NCBI RefSeq assembly: GCF_000382365.1
Contig: NZ_KB908215.1
Coordinates: 496,001 to 560,000, forward strand
Direction of reading: 5' to 3'
Source: Pannonibacter phragmitetus DSM 14782
GTDB taxonomy: Bacteria > Pseudomonadota > Alphaproteobacteria > Rhizobiales > Stappiaceae
DNA length: 64,000 nt
The notes below the pieces were generated by a model. That model was not told the DNA's origin and ran no database searches. It saw only the letters and a program-made list of their open reading frames with translations. The translations under genes and the position numbers were made by a program. Of the stretch, positions 8,466 through 16,458 are shown one piece after another. The stretch's first letter is position 1, and each line of letters starts with the position of its first letter.

Positions 8466-8506
8466 GACACAAATGCGCTGCCGCAGGTAGCCCTGCGGCA
8501 GCGCAT
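8466..8506 (-). terminator. Terminator of uxuA
   Basis: Perfect 15-bp stem ATGCGCTGCCGCAGG (8473-8487) with CCTGCGGCAGCGCAT (8492-8506), loop of four. Read on the minus strand it follows the uxuA stop by 27 bp and continues with TTTGTGT, a short U-rich tail, so it fits rho-independent termination before yqaA. Confidence 0.75.
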
Positions 8507-8532
8507 GTTCAAGGATAAACACACAATCCGTT

Positions 8533-9756
8533 TCAGGCGCGGGCGAGAAGCCCGTGCTCGGCGTGCTCCAGTGCGGTGACGATGCCGCGCAGTTCCGCCA
8601 GCCCCTTCAGCCGCCCGATGGCCGGATAGCCGGGCTGTGCCTTGCGCTTGAGGTCGTCGAGAATGTCCTGCCCGTGATCCGGGCGGAAGGGGATCGACAC
8701 ATCGCTGCGGCCTTCTGCCTTGCGGCGCGCCTCTTCCTTCACCACCTCGGCCAGCAGCGCCACCATGTCGGTATTGCCCTTCAGGTGCTCAGCCTCGTGG
8801 AAGGAGCCGAAGAGCGCATCCGTCTCGCGCTTCACGTTGCGCAGATGCAGGAAATGCACCTTGGCGCCATGGCGGCGCATCATGCCCGGCAGGTCATTGT
8901 CGGAACGGGCGCCCAGCGACCCGGAACACAGGGTGATGCCGTTCGACGGATTGTCCACCGCCGAGAGAATCGCCTCGTAGTCGGCTTCCGTCGACATGAT
9001 GCGCGGCAGGCCGAGCAGCGGATAGGGCGGATCATCCGGATGGCAGCACATGCGGATGCCTTCCTGCTCCGCCACCGGGATCACCTCCTCGAGGAAGGCG
9101 ATGAAATGGCGGCGCAGCTGGTCGGCATCGATCGCGCCATATTCGGCCAGATGCGCCCGCACATCGTCCAGCGTCATGTGTTCGGCAGCGCCGGGCAGAC
9201 CAAAGGCCACGTTGATGGCCAGCGCCTTCTTCTGCTCCTCGCTCATGCCCGCGTGGCGGCGGGCCGCTTCTTCGGCAATCTCTGCCGGGAAGTCCTCTGC
9301 CGCCCCCTTGCGCTGCAGGATGTGGATGTCGAAAGCGGCAAAATCCGCATGGTCAAAGCGCATGCAGGTGCCGCCATGGTCCACCCGCCAGGCCAGATCC
9401 GTGCGCGTCCAGTCCAGCACCGGCATGAAATTGTAGCAAAGCACCTCGATGCCGGCCGCGCCCAGATTGCGCAGGCTGACCTTGTAATTCTCGATGTGCT
9501 CGCGCCAGTTGCCCTTCTGCTTCTTGATGTCCTCGGAGACCGGGAGGCTTTCCACCACCTCCCAGGCGATCCCCGACAGGCTGCCATCGCTGCGCGTGGC
9601 GATCTCCCGCTGACGCCGGGCAATTTCCTCAGGCGTCCACACCGCGCCGCTCGGCACGTGATGAAGCGCGGAGACCACGCCCTCCACCCCTGCCTGCAAC
9701 ATGTCGTCAATGCTCACAAGGTCCTTGGGACCAAACCAGCGCCAGGTCTGCCGCAC
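8533..9756 (-). CDS. uxuA: D-mannonate dehydratase
   Basis: UxuA converts D-mannonate to 2-keto-3-deoxygluconate in hexuronate catabolism. Homology is strong throughout: (R)QTWRWFGPKDLVS at the N-terminus, VVSALHHVPSGAVW, metal/active-site CCHPDDPPYPLLGLPRI, TLCSGSLGAR and FRPDHGQDILDD near the C-terminus. I choose GTG 9756 (407 aa): AGGAG lies 8 bp upstream and the protein then starts like E. coli UxuA; a GTG at 9765 would place the ribosome-binding site inside the gene. Divergent from the gntR-TRAP-dehydrogenase operon and presumably repressed by the same GntR protein. No uxuB (fructuronate reductase) is present in the window. Confidence 0.95.
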   Translation of the reverse strand: MRQTWRWFGPKDLVSIDDMLQAGVEGVVSALHHVPSGAVWTPEEIARRQREIATRSDGSLSGIAWEVVESLPVSEDIKKQKGNWREHIENYKVSLRNLGAAGIEVLCYNFMPVLDWTRTDLAWRVDHGGTCMRFDHADFAAFDIHILQRKGAAEDFPAEIAEEAARRHAGMSEEQKKALAINVAFGLPGAAEHMTLDDVRAHLAEYGAIDADQLRRHFIAFLEEVIPVAEQEGIRMCCHPDDPPYPLLGLPRIMSTEADYEAILSAVDNPSNGITLCSGSLGARSDNDLPGMMRRHGAKVHFLHLRNVKRETDALFGSFHEAEHLKGNTDMVALLAEVVKEEARRKAEGRSDVSIPFRPDHGQDILDDLKRKAQPGYPAIGRLKGLAELRGIVTALEHAEHGLLARA

Positions 9757-9879
9757 GCGTTCCACTCCTGTTTCCGGCCCGCCGCTTCTGGCCCGGCCGG
9801 TCCTTCGGGCCTTCCGGTTGCCCCGGTTTGCCGCCTCTTTCAGGGGGAAGGCATAGCATGCCCTCGCCCCTGCCGGCTA

Positions 9880-9912
9880 GTATGGTAGTTTGATATTGAC
9901 TTGTATGGTAGT
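9880..9912 (+). promoter_or_regulatory. uxuA/gntR divergent promoter with repeated operator-like motif
   Basis: The decamer GTATGGTAGT occurs twice in direct orientation (9880-9889 and 9903-9912), 23 bp apart, with a further GTATGG at 9911-9916. A candidate -35 TTGACT (9896-9901) and weak -10 AATGAT (9919-9924) flank the second copy, placing it inside the core promoter of gntR. This is consistent with autoregulation by the GntR protein; the sites are pattern-based only. Confidence 0.55.
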
Positions 9913-9948
9913 ATGGAAAATGATGCTGGCAAGAGGAGAGTGTGGAAA

Positions 9949-10680
9949 ATGGACGGGAACATGACGGGTCAGATTCTGCCGCTCAGACCACTTGCCGCAT
10001 CCGAACCGGGCGTTCCTGTCGGCCAGCTGGTGCATCGTGACCTGCGCCAGCGCATCATTCGCGGCGAGCTGGCGCCGGGCACTCTTCTGTCCGAGGCGGA
10101 GATGGCCCGCAGCTTCGGCTCCAGCCGCCAGCCCGTGCGGGAAGCCTTTATCAAGCTCGCAGAGGAAGGCCTTGTCGAGGTCCGCCCGCAGCGCGGCACC
10201 CTGGTGCGCAAGATCTCCATCAAGCGCGTGATGGACATCCGCTTCGTGCGGGAAGCCATCGAAGCGAATGTGGTTCACCTGCTGGCCAGCGAACCCGAAC
10301 CGGCCATCATCGCGGACCTGCGCGCCCAGGTCGCCCGCCAGCGCGAGGTCGCTCCCGATGCGCAGGATGTGTTCATGGCGCTGGATGAAACCTTTCACCA
10401 CACCATGGCCCGGGCGATCGGCAAGACCTATGCCTGGGACGTGGTGGAAAGCGTCAAGGCCCAGATGGACCGGGTGCGCTATCTCAGCTTTGCCGATTTT
10501 CCGATCTCGCGCCTCATCGCCCAGCATGAGGCCATCGTCGATGCGATCGAAACCCGCAACCCGCAAGGCGCCGGAGAGGCCATGCGGACCCACCTGCGGG
10601 AGATCCTGAAGGACCTGCCGAACATCGCGGCCGCCCGGCCGGAACTGTTCGACATGGAAGAGGTGCAAGTCACCCCATAA
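9949..10680 (+). CDS. GntR-family (FadR/FCD subfamily) regulator of the hexuronate locus
   Basis: 243 aa from ATG 9949, which is preceded by GAGGAG at a 10-bp spacing; upstream in-frame TTG 9901 lacks support. N-terminal winged HTH (about 25-90: LRQRIIRGELAPGTLLSEAEM, then GSSRQPVREAFIKLAEEGLVEVRPQRG, each shortened to fit) and an all-helical C-terminal FCD effector domain (about 95-230) with metal/ligand residues in DETFHHTMA and AQHEAIVDAI. It resembles UxuR/ExuR-type regulators in family and context; ligand probably a hexuronate or aldonate (inference). It heads the TRAP operon and is divergent from uxuA. Confidence 0.9.
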   Translation: MDGNMTGQILPLRPLAASEPGVPVGQLVHRDLRQRIIRGELAPGTLLSEAEMARSFGSSRQPVREAFIKLAEEGLVEVRPQRGTLVRKISIKRVMDIRFVREAIEANVVHLLASEPEPAIIADLRAQVARQREVAPDAQDVFMALDETFHHTMARAIGKTYAWDVVESVKAQMDRVRYLSFADFPISRLIAQHEAIVDAIETRNPQGAGEAMRTHLREILKDLPNIAAARPELFDMEEVQVTP

Positions 10681-10702
10681 TCACATGAAGTGGAGGAAAA
10701 AC

Positions 10703-11680
10703 ATGCGTCGTTTCACAAGGCAGGCCCTTGCCGCTGCCATCGGGCTTGCCAGCCTGACTGCCCTTGGCAACCCTTCCCTTGCCGCAGAGCGCGTGCTCAA
10801 GCTTGGCCACCTCGCCAATGAGCAGAACACCTGGCACAAGGCCTCCGTGAAGTTCGGTGAGGAACTGAAGGCACTCACCAACGGCCGTATCGAGGTCGAG
10901 GTCTATCCGAACGAGTCCCTCGGCAAGGAAGTCGACCTGATCAACGGCATGCAGCTTGGCACGGCCGACATGACGATTACCGGCGAAAGCCTGCAGAACT
11001 GGGCGCCCATGGCAGCCCTTCTGGCCGTGCCTTACGCCTACAAGTCGCTGGAGCATATGGACGAGGTTGCCTCCGGCAAGACCGGCGAGGACATCAAGAC
11101 AGAGATCGTGGCACGCGCCCAGATCCGCCCCATCGCCTATTTTGCCCGCGGCCCGCGCAACCTGACCGCCAACCGCGAGATCAAGACCCCTGATGATCTC
11201 AAAGGCCTGCGCATGCGCGTGCCGAACGTGCCGCTGTTCGTCGATACCTGGAAGACGCTGGGCGCCCAGCCCACGCCGATGGCCTTCTCGGAGGTCTTCA
11301 CCTCGCTGCAGTCCGGCGTGATCGATGCGCAGGAGAACCCGCTGGCGCTGATCAAGTCGGCCAACTTTGCCGAAGTGCAGAAGTTCGTGAACAAGACCGA
11401 GCATGTGCGCTCCTGGATCTATCTCACGATCTCCGAAATGACCTGGTCGCAGCTCAGCGCCGAAGATCAGGCGGCAGTCATGGAAGCGGCCAAGCGGGCG
11501 CAAGCCTATGAGCGTGAGCTGTTCCTTGCCGACGAGGAAAACCTCGTGAAGGAGCTTCAGGCCGCAGGCATGACCTTTGTCGAGGTGGATGCTGCCGCCT
11601 TTGCCGAAAAGGCACGTCCGGCCGTTCTGGCCAATGTGAAGCCGGAAATCCGCCCGATCGTTGAAGACCTCATGAAGTGA
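10703..11680 (+). CDS. dctP: TRAP transporter substrate-binding protein (DctP family)
   Basis: Periplasmic binding protein of 325 aa for a TRAP carboxylate/sugar-acid importer. GTGGAGG precedes ATG 10703. A signal peptide is clear (MRRFTRQALAAAIGLA..., cleavage near SLAAE). DctP hallmarks: KLGHLANEQNTWHKASVKF, the RGPRNLTANREIKTPDDLKGLRMRVP region (in parts) containing the carboxylate-clamping Arg, and QSGVIDAQENPLALI. In this locus the ligand is most likely an aldonate or hexuronate such as mannonate, idonate or glucuronate. Confidence 0.92.
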   Translation: MRRFTRQALAAAIGLASLTALGNPSLAAERVLKLGHLANEQNTWHKASVKFGEELKALTNGRIEVEVYPNESLGKEVDLINGMQLGTADMTITGESLQNWAPMAALLAVPYAYKSLEHMDEVASGKTGEDIKTEIVARAQIRPIAYFARGPRNLTANREIKTPDDLKGLRMRVPNVPLFVDTWKTLGAQPTPMAFSEVFTSLQSGVIDAQENPLALIKSANFAEVQKFVNKTEHVRSWIYLTISEMTWSQLSAEDQAAVMEAAKRAQAYERELFLADEENLVKELQAAGMTFVEVDAAAFAEKARPAVLANVKPEIRPIVEDLMK

Positions 11681-11687
11681 AAAGGCA

Positions 11688-11720
11688 GCTGCGGCCCCGG
11701 CACCTCGCCCGGGCCGCAGC
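11688..11720 (+). promoter_or_regulatory. Intercistronic stem-loop between dctP and dctQ
   Basis: GCTGCGGCCC (11688-11697) pairs perfectly with GGGCCGCAGC (11711-11720), starting 8 bp after the dctP stop. No U-tract follows. It probably stabilises the dctP message and lowers membrane-subunit expression; the agl and tct operons have hairpins in the same relative position. Confidence 0.6.
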
Positions 11721-11742
11721 ATGCCTCCTTCGGGAGACAATC

Positions 11743-12252
11743 ATGATTTTCAGACAGGCCCTCGCGCTTGTGGCAGCGGTCAGCCGTTTTGCCACCGGAG
11801 CCGCCTTTTTCATCCTGATGGGCGCCGTGCTCGTTCAGGTGCTCGGGCGCACGCTCTTTCATTCGTCACCCGTCTGGACGGAGGAGCTCACCCGCTTCGC
11901 CCTGCTCTATGTTGCCGCCATCGGCCTCGGCCTTGCCTACCGCAGTGGTGATCTGGTCAACGTGGATCTGGTCTGCGAGAGCCTGCCCGCCCCCTGGCCG
12001 AAGCTGCTGCGGGCGCTGTCGGCCCTGCTGACGGCGATGCTGTGCCTGATCCTGATCGGCCCGGCCTGGCGCTTCACCTCCATCGGCGCCCTGCAGACAT
12101 CCCCCGCCCTGACCTGGCGGATGGACTTCATTCACGCCAGCATGCTGGTTGCCCTCGTCTCGCTCTGCATTTTTTCCCTTGCGCGCTTCCTGTCCATCGC
12201 CACCGGCGAAAGTGACGGCCTGCCGCAGGCAGCCGGAGAAGAAACCCCGTGA
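11743..12252 (+). CDS. dctQ: TRAP transporter small membrane subunit (DctQ family)
   Basis: 169 aa with four membrane helices, the usual DctQ topology, and the conserved second-helix motif WTEELTRFALLYVAAIGL preceded by VLGRTLFHSSPV. Start ATG 11743 has CGGGAG at 6 bp; the earlier in-frame ATG at 11677 overlaps the dctP stop and the hairpin, and would extend the protein without hydrophobic or conserved sequence. Its stop codon overlaps the GTG of dctM. Confidence 0.9.
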   Translation: MIFRQALALVAAVSRFATGAAFFILMGAVLVQVLGRTLFHSSPVWTEELTRFALLYVAAIGLGLAYRSGDLVNVDLVCESLPAPWPKLLRALSALLTAMLCLILIGPAWRFTSIGALQTSPALTWRMDFIHASMLVALVSLCIFSLARFLSIATGESDGLPQAAGEETP

Positions 12253-13526
12253 GCCTTGCCATTCTCTTCGGCGTCTTCGCCCTCGGCCTGATCATCGGCG
12301 CCCCCGTTGCGGTGACGCTGGGCCTCGCCTCCATGACCTACCTCTGGTTCAAGGGCATTCCTCTCGTCGTCATGCCGCAAAAGATGTTTGCCGGTATCGA
12401 TGTCTTCGTTCTCCTGTGCATCCCCGGCTTCATCCTGGCCGGCAACCTGATGAACCGGGGCGGCATCACCGGGCGCATCGTGCGCTTTGCCAATGCGCTG
12501 GTGGGCTGGATGCGCGGCGGCCTGGGACAGGCCAATGTCGCTGGGTCCATGCTCTTCGGCGGCATTTCCGGAACGGCCGTGGCCGATGCGGCCTCTATCG
12601 GCGGCATGATGATCCCCGGCATGAAGAAGGCCGGCTATCCAGCGGACTTTTCCGCCGCAATCACGGCAGCCTCTTCCACCGTCGGGCCGATCATTCCGCC
12701 CAGCGTGCCGATGATCATTGTCGGCGCCCTCTCCGGAATTTCCGTTGGCAAGATGTTCATGGCCGGCGCCATTCCCGGCATCATGATGGGCCTCGCCATG
12801 ATGGTGACGACCTATATCATCGCCGTGCGCAAAGGCTTTCCGCGCCAGCCCTGGCAGGGCGTGCGCGAGCTTTGCCTCGCGTTCCTCGGCGCCTTCTGGG
12901 CTCTGGCCATGACGGGCCTCATCGTCGGCGGCCTGCTGACCGGCCTTGCCACGCCTACGGAAACCGCCGTTGTCGCCAGCATCTACGCATTCGTCGTCGG
13001 CGCGTTCTTCTACCGGGAACTGCCCATCCGCGAAGTGCCGAAGATTGTCATCGACAGCGCCGTTTCCTCGGCGGCCATCCTCGCGCTCGTCGGCTTTGCC
13101 AATGTCTTCGGCTGGATCCTCGTTTCCGAGCGCATCCCGCAGATGATTGCCGAGAGTGTTCTGTCCATCACCGACAACAAGTTCGTCGTGATCCTGCTGA
13201 TCAACATCGTGCTGCTGATTGTCGGCATGTTCATGGAAACGATCGCGGCGCTGATCATCCTCTTTGTGCCGCTCCTCGCCCTCGCCCAGGGCGTCGGCAT
13301 CGATCCGCTGCATTTCGCCACCTTTGCGGTGCTGAACCTGATGATCGGCCTCACCACGCCTCCCGTGGGTGTGTGCCTGTTCATCTGCGCCAACATCGCC
13401 AAGCTGCCGCTTTCGCCGGTCATCCGGGCCATCACGCCCTTCCTCATCACCAACATCATCGTGCTGCTGCTCGTGTCCTACATCCCCGGACTTGCGACAT
13501 GGCTGCCCGCCTATCTTCTGGATTGA
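12249..13526 (+). CDS. dctM: TRAP transporter large membrane subunit (DctM family)
   Basis: 425-aa permease subunit with about 12 helices. It starts with GTG 12249 that overlaps the dctQ stop (GTGA), evidence of translational coupling. DctM motifs: LCIPGFILAGNLMNRGGIT, GSMLFGGISGTAVADAASIG, PPSVPMIIVGALSGISVGKM, GLATPTETAVV and GLTTPPVGVCLF. Works with DctP and DctQ as a sodium-coupled sugar-acid importer. Confidence 0.95.
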   Translation: MSLAILFGVFALGLIIGAPVAVTLGLASMTYLWFKGIPLVVMPQKMFAGIDVFVLLCIPGFILAGNLMNRGGITGRIVRFANALVGWMRGGLGQANVAGSMLFGGISGTAVADAASIGGMMIPGMKKAGYPADFSAAITAASSTVGPIIPPSVPMIIVGALSGISVGKMFMAGAIPGIMMGLAMMVTTYIIAVRKGFPRQPWQGVRELCLAFLGAFWALAMTGLIVGGLLTGLATPTETAVVASIYAFVVGAFFYRELPIREVPKIVIDSAVSSAAILALVGFANVFGWILVSERIPQMIAESVLSITDNKFVVILLINIVLLIVGMFMETIAALIILFVPLLALAQGVGIDPLHFATFAVLNLMIGLTTPPVGVCLFICANIAKLPLSPVIRAITPFLITNIIVLLLVSYIPGLATWLPAYLLD

Positions 13527-13532
13527 ACCGTC

Positions 13533-14579
13533 ATGGAAACTCGCGTGTGCCGCCTTTACGGCCAGCATGACCTGCGCATTGAAACAGCTGAAGTGCCGCA
13601 GCCCGGCCCCGGTGAGGTGCTTGTCGCCATCGGCGCGGGCGGGATCTGCGGCTCGGATCTGCACTACTTTCAGGATGGCGGCTTCGGCCCCATCCGCGTC
13701 CGCGAACCGATCGTCCTCGGCCACGAGATTGCCGGAACCATCGCAGCCCTTGGCGGGGGCGTTACCTCGCTCAACCTGGGCCAGAAGGTTGCCGTCAATC
13801 CCAGCCGGCCGTGCCGCACCTGCAAATATTGCGCGGAAGGGCTTTTCGCCCACTGCCTGGCCATGCGCTTCATGGGCTCCGCCTTGCGCTTCCCCCATGA
13901 ACAGGGCGGCTTCCGCGACCTTGTGGTCACCGATGCCATCCAGTGTGAGCCTGTCGGTGCGCATGTAGACCATGCGGAAGCCGCCTGCGCCGAGCCGCTG
14001 GCTGTCTGCCTGCATGCTGCCAATCAGGCCGGGCCGCTTGAGGGCCGCCACGTGCTCATCACCGGCGCAGGCCCTATCGGGCTGCTCTGTCTGGCCGCAG
14101 CCAAACGGGCGGGTGCTGCCAGCATCACCGTCACCGATCTGCAGGACGCAACGCTGGCTGTGGCAGCACAATTGGGCGCCTCACAGACCATCAACGTCAT
14201 GACCCAGCCCGCAGCGCTGGAGCCCTTCAAGGCGGACAAGGGTCACTTCAACGTGGTGTTCGAATGTTCCGCCGCGGCCCCTGCCCTGCGCACGGCCATA
14301 GAATGCGTCCGCCCGCGCGGCCGTATCGTGCAGGTGGGCGTAACCGGCGATCTGCCCATCCCGGTCAATCTGATCGTCGGCAAGGAGATCGAGTTCGTGG
14401 GCACGCACCGCTTCCATGAGGAGTATGCGCTTGCTGCGCGTCTGATCGACAGCGGCGAGATCAATGTGAAGCCCATCATCAGCCACCGCTTTGCGCTGGA
14501 AGACGCGGAAGAAGCCTTCCGCATTGCCGGAGACCGTTCGCAAGCCATCAAGGTCAGCCTTACGTTTGCTGGCGCATGA
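13533..14579 (+). CDS. idnD: Zinc-dependent dehydrogenase, L-idonate 5-dehydrogenase type
   Basis: 348-aa medium-chain dehydrogenase. Catalytic zinc ligands Cys39 (GGICGSDLHYF), His64 and Glu65 (VLGHEIAG); structural zinc cysteines 94, 97, 100 and 108 (RPCRTCKYC...FAHC); nucleotide motif GAGPIGLLCLAAAKRAG near 175. The CGSDLHYFQDGGFG signature and overall sequence match IdnD, which oxidises L-idonate to 5-keto-D-gluconate. Located 6 bp after dctM and last in the operon, so it probably acts on the compound the TRAP system imports. L-gulonate or another aldonate remains possible. Confidence 0.85.
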   Translation: METRVCRLYGQHDLRIETAEVPQPGPGEVLVAIGAGGICGSDLHYFQDGGFGPIRVREPIVLGHEIAGTIAALGGGVTSLNLGQKVAVNPSRPCRTCKYCAEGLFAHCLAMRFMGSALRFPHEQGGFRDLVVTDAIQCEPVGAHVDHAEAACAEPLAVCLHAANQAGPLEGRHVLITGAGPIGLLCLAAAKRAGAASITVTDLQDATLAVAAQLGASQTINVMTQPAALEPFKADKGHFNVVFECSAAAPALRTAIECVRPRGRIVQVGVTGDLPIPVNLIVGKEIEFVGTHRFHEEYALAARLIDSGEINVKPIISHRFALEDAEEAFRIAGDRSQAIKVSLTFAGA

Positions 14580-14603
14580 CGCTCAATCCGGCACCGATTG
14601 TCT

Positions 14604-14643
14604 CGCCTGCGTGGACACGTCATCCACGCAGGCGTTCTTTTTC
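14604..14643 (+). terminator. Rho-independent terminator of the TRAP/idnD operon
   Basis: Perfect 12-bp stem CGCCTGCGTGGA (14604-14615) with TCCACGCAGGCG (14623-14634), 7-nt loop, followed by TTCTTTTTC. Starts 25 bp after the idnD stop codon. The clearest intrinsic terminator in the window. Confidence 0.93.
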
Positions 14644-14693
14644 CTCGCCAGGGAACATGCCATAAGACCTGCCTCATCAGCAGAGGCGATGCC

Positions 14694-15341
14694 GTGAACC
14701 CTGAGATCATCTATCTTTTCGATCCGCTCTGCGGCTGGTGCTACGGCGCCGGTCCGGGGCTTGCACGGCTCGCGGCAGAGCCCGGCATCACGGTCACCCT
14801 GCAGCCGGTGGGCCTGTTTGCCGGAGCAGGTGCGCGGCCCATGGACCCGGCTTTTGCCTCCTACATCGTCAAGGCCGACGAGCGGATCACGGCGATGACC
14901 GGCCAGCCCTTCAGCGATGTATACCGGCAGAACGTGCTGTTCGGCGGCACGCAGAGGATCGACAGCGGCCCTGCAAATCTCGCGCTCACCGCCGTGCGCC
15001 TGACTGAACCGGATGAGTTGCACAAGGCCCTGAAGGCGCTGCAGGCAGCGCGATATGTCGATGGCAAGGACATCACCAGTCCGGCCGCCCTTGCAGAGAT
15101 CCTGAATGACGCGGGATTGCAGGCCGCGTCTGAGAGGCTGGCAGCCGCAGACGCGGCGCTGGAAGCTGCCATGCAGGAGTGGATCAACGACGGCATGGAC
15201 CTGATGCAGGCCATGAGGGCGCAGGGCGTGCCTGCCCTGCAGCTGCGCACAGCCTCGGGCGGGCGCTACACCATTGATACCCAAGCCCTGTTCGGGCCGC
15301 AGGTCGAGGCGCTGATCGAGGCCATCGGCAAGGCTGCCTGA
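14694..15341 (+). CDS. DsbA-family (FrnE-like) thioredoxin-fold protein
   Basis: 215 aa from GTG 14694, which has AGAGG 7 bp upstream; no in-frame ATG fits. Thioredoxin-fold dithiol motif CGWC is near the N-terminus in YLFDPLCGWCYGAGPGLARL, followed by a helical insert and a cis-Pro-containing VPALQLRTASG segment near the end. No signal peptide, so probably a cytoplasmic DsbA-like isomerase or reductase related to FrnE. Downstream of a strong terminator, so it is likely monocistronic; convergent with aglK at 9 bp. Substrate unknown. Confidence 0.8.
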   Translation: MNPEIIYLFDPLCGWCYGAGPGLARLAAEPGITVTLQPVGLFAGAGARPMDPAFASYIVKADERITAMTGQPFSDVYRQNVLFGGTQRIDSGPANLALTAVRLTEPDELHKALKALQAARYVDGKDITSPAALAEILNDAGLQAASERLAAADAALEAAMQEWINDGMDLMQAMRAQGVPALQLRTASGGRYTIDTQALFGPQVEALIEAIGKAA

Positions 15342-15350
15342 AAGCCTCTG

Positions 15351-16436
15351 TCAGCGGTAGAGCAGCGACACGCCGTCATGGAAGAGATGCAGCGCCTCGG
15401 GCGCTGCGCTCAGTCGTACGGCGGAATGCCTCAGGCCAGAGCGGATGCCCGGCAGCTTTGCGACCACCTGCCGCCCTTCATCATCCTTCTGGAAATAAAG
15501 CAGCGTCACCTCGCCCAGCGCCTCAATGATATCCACCGTACCGGTGAACAGCGGATCTCCCTCCGTCTCGCGCAGATCCTCGGGCCGGACGCCGAGATTG
15601 ACCTTGAGGCCCATATCGCCGTCACGGGTCGGGATGGCGGCCACTGCCTCCAGACCGCTGTCCAGCCGCACCCGGGTCATCTCGCCGGTGGCGATGATCT
15701 CGCCCGGCAGCAGGTTCATCGCCGGGCTGCCGATGAACTGAGCGACAAACTCGTTCTGCGGCTTCTGATAAAGCTCCATCGGTGTGCCAACCTGGCTGAT
15801 GCCGCCGCCAGCCAGCACGACGATGCGGCTGGCGAGTGTCATGGCTTCCACCTGATCATGGGTCACATAGATCATGGTGCTGTCCGGCATCTGCTCCTTG
15901 AGCTGGGCAATCTCGATGCGGGTAGCCACCCGCAGCGCCGCATCGAGGTTGGAAAGCGGCTCGTCGAAGAGATAGACCTTGGGATCGCGCACGATCGCCC
16001 GTCCGATTGCCACGCGCTGGCGCTGGCCGCCGGAAAGCGCCTTGGGCAACCGGTCGAGATAGGGCGTCAGCTGCAGGATACCGGCAGCACGGTCAACGGC
16101 AGCGTCAATCTCTGCCTTGCTCTTCCCGGCAATCTTCAGGGCAAAGGCCATGTTGTCGCGCACGGTCATGTGCGGGTAGAGCGCATAGCTCTGGAACACC
16201 ATGGCAATGCCGCGCTGGGCGGGTGGGACGTCATTCATCACCTCGCCGCCAATCTCCAGAGTGCCGCCGGAGATCTTCTCAAGCCCGGCAATCATGCGCA
16301 GCAGGGTTGACTTGCCGCAGCCGGAGGGGCCGACGAAGACGATCAGTTCACCCTTCCTGATGTCCAGGTTGATGTTGCCGAGAACGTTGACGCCGCCATA
16401 GGATTTGGCCACGTCCGTAAGCTTCAGATCTGCCAT
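15351..16436 (-). CDS. aglK: Alpha-glucoside ABC transporter ATP-binding protein
   Basis: 361-aa MalK/UgpC-type ATPase. Walker A GPSGCGKST, Q-loop VFQSYALYPHMTV, signature LSGGQRQR, Walker B VYLFDEPLSNLD and switch His in THDQVEA are intact, with a C-terminal OB-like regulatory domain carrying LGVRPEDL. Start 16436 gives MADLKLTDVAKSYG, the family's normal N-terminus; a longer in-frame start at 16625 would overlap aglA. It energises AglEFG. Last gene of aglEFGAK, 22 bp after aglA. Confidence 0.93.
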   Translation of the reverse strand: MADLKLTDVAKSYGGVNVLGNINLDIRKGELIVFVGPSGCGKSTLLRMIAGLEKISGGTLEIGGEVMNDVPPAQRGIAMVFQSYALYPHMTVRDNMAFALKIAGKSKAEIDAAVDRAAGILQLTPYLDRLPKALSGGQRQRVAIGRAIVRDPKVYLFDEPLSNLDAALRVATRIEIAQLKEQMPDSTMIYVTHDQVEAMTLASRIVVLAGGGISQVGTPMELYQKPQNEFVAQFIGSPAMNLLPGEIIATGEMTRVRLDSGLEAVAAIPTRDGDMGLKVNLGVRPEDLRETEGDPLFTGTVDIIEALGEVTLLYFQKDDEGRQVVAKLPGIRSGLRHSAVRLSAAPEALHLFHDGVSLLYR

Positions 16437-16458
16437 CTGCCGGCCCTTCCCCTTGCCT

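Noticed and set aside
12132-14171. 679-codon minus-strand open frame
   Set aside because: Antisense to dctM and idnD; low-complexity His/Asp/Gly/Arg composition and no ribosome-binding site.
14598-14693. 32-codon N-terminal extension of the DsbA-like protein
   Set aside because: It would start inside the idnD terminator stem; the GTG at 14694 has a good ribosome-binding site and begins directly at the thioredoxin fold.
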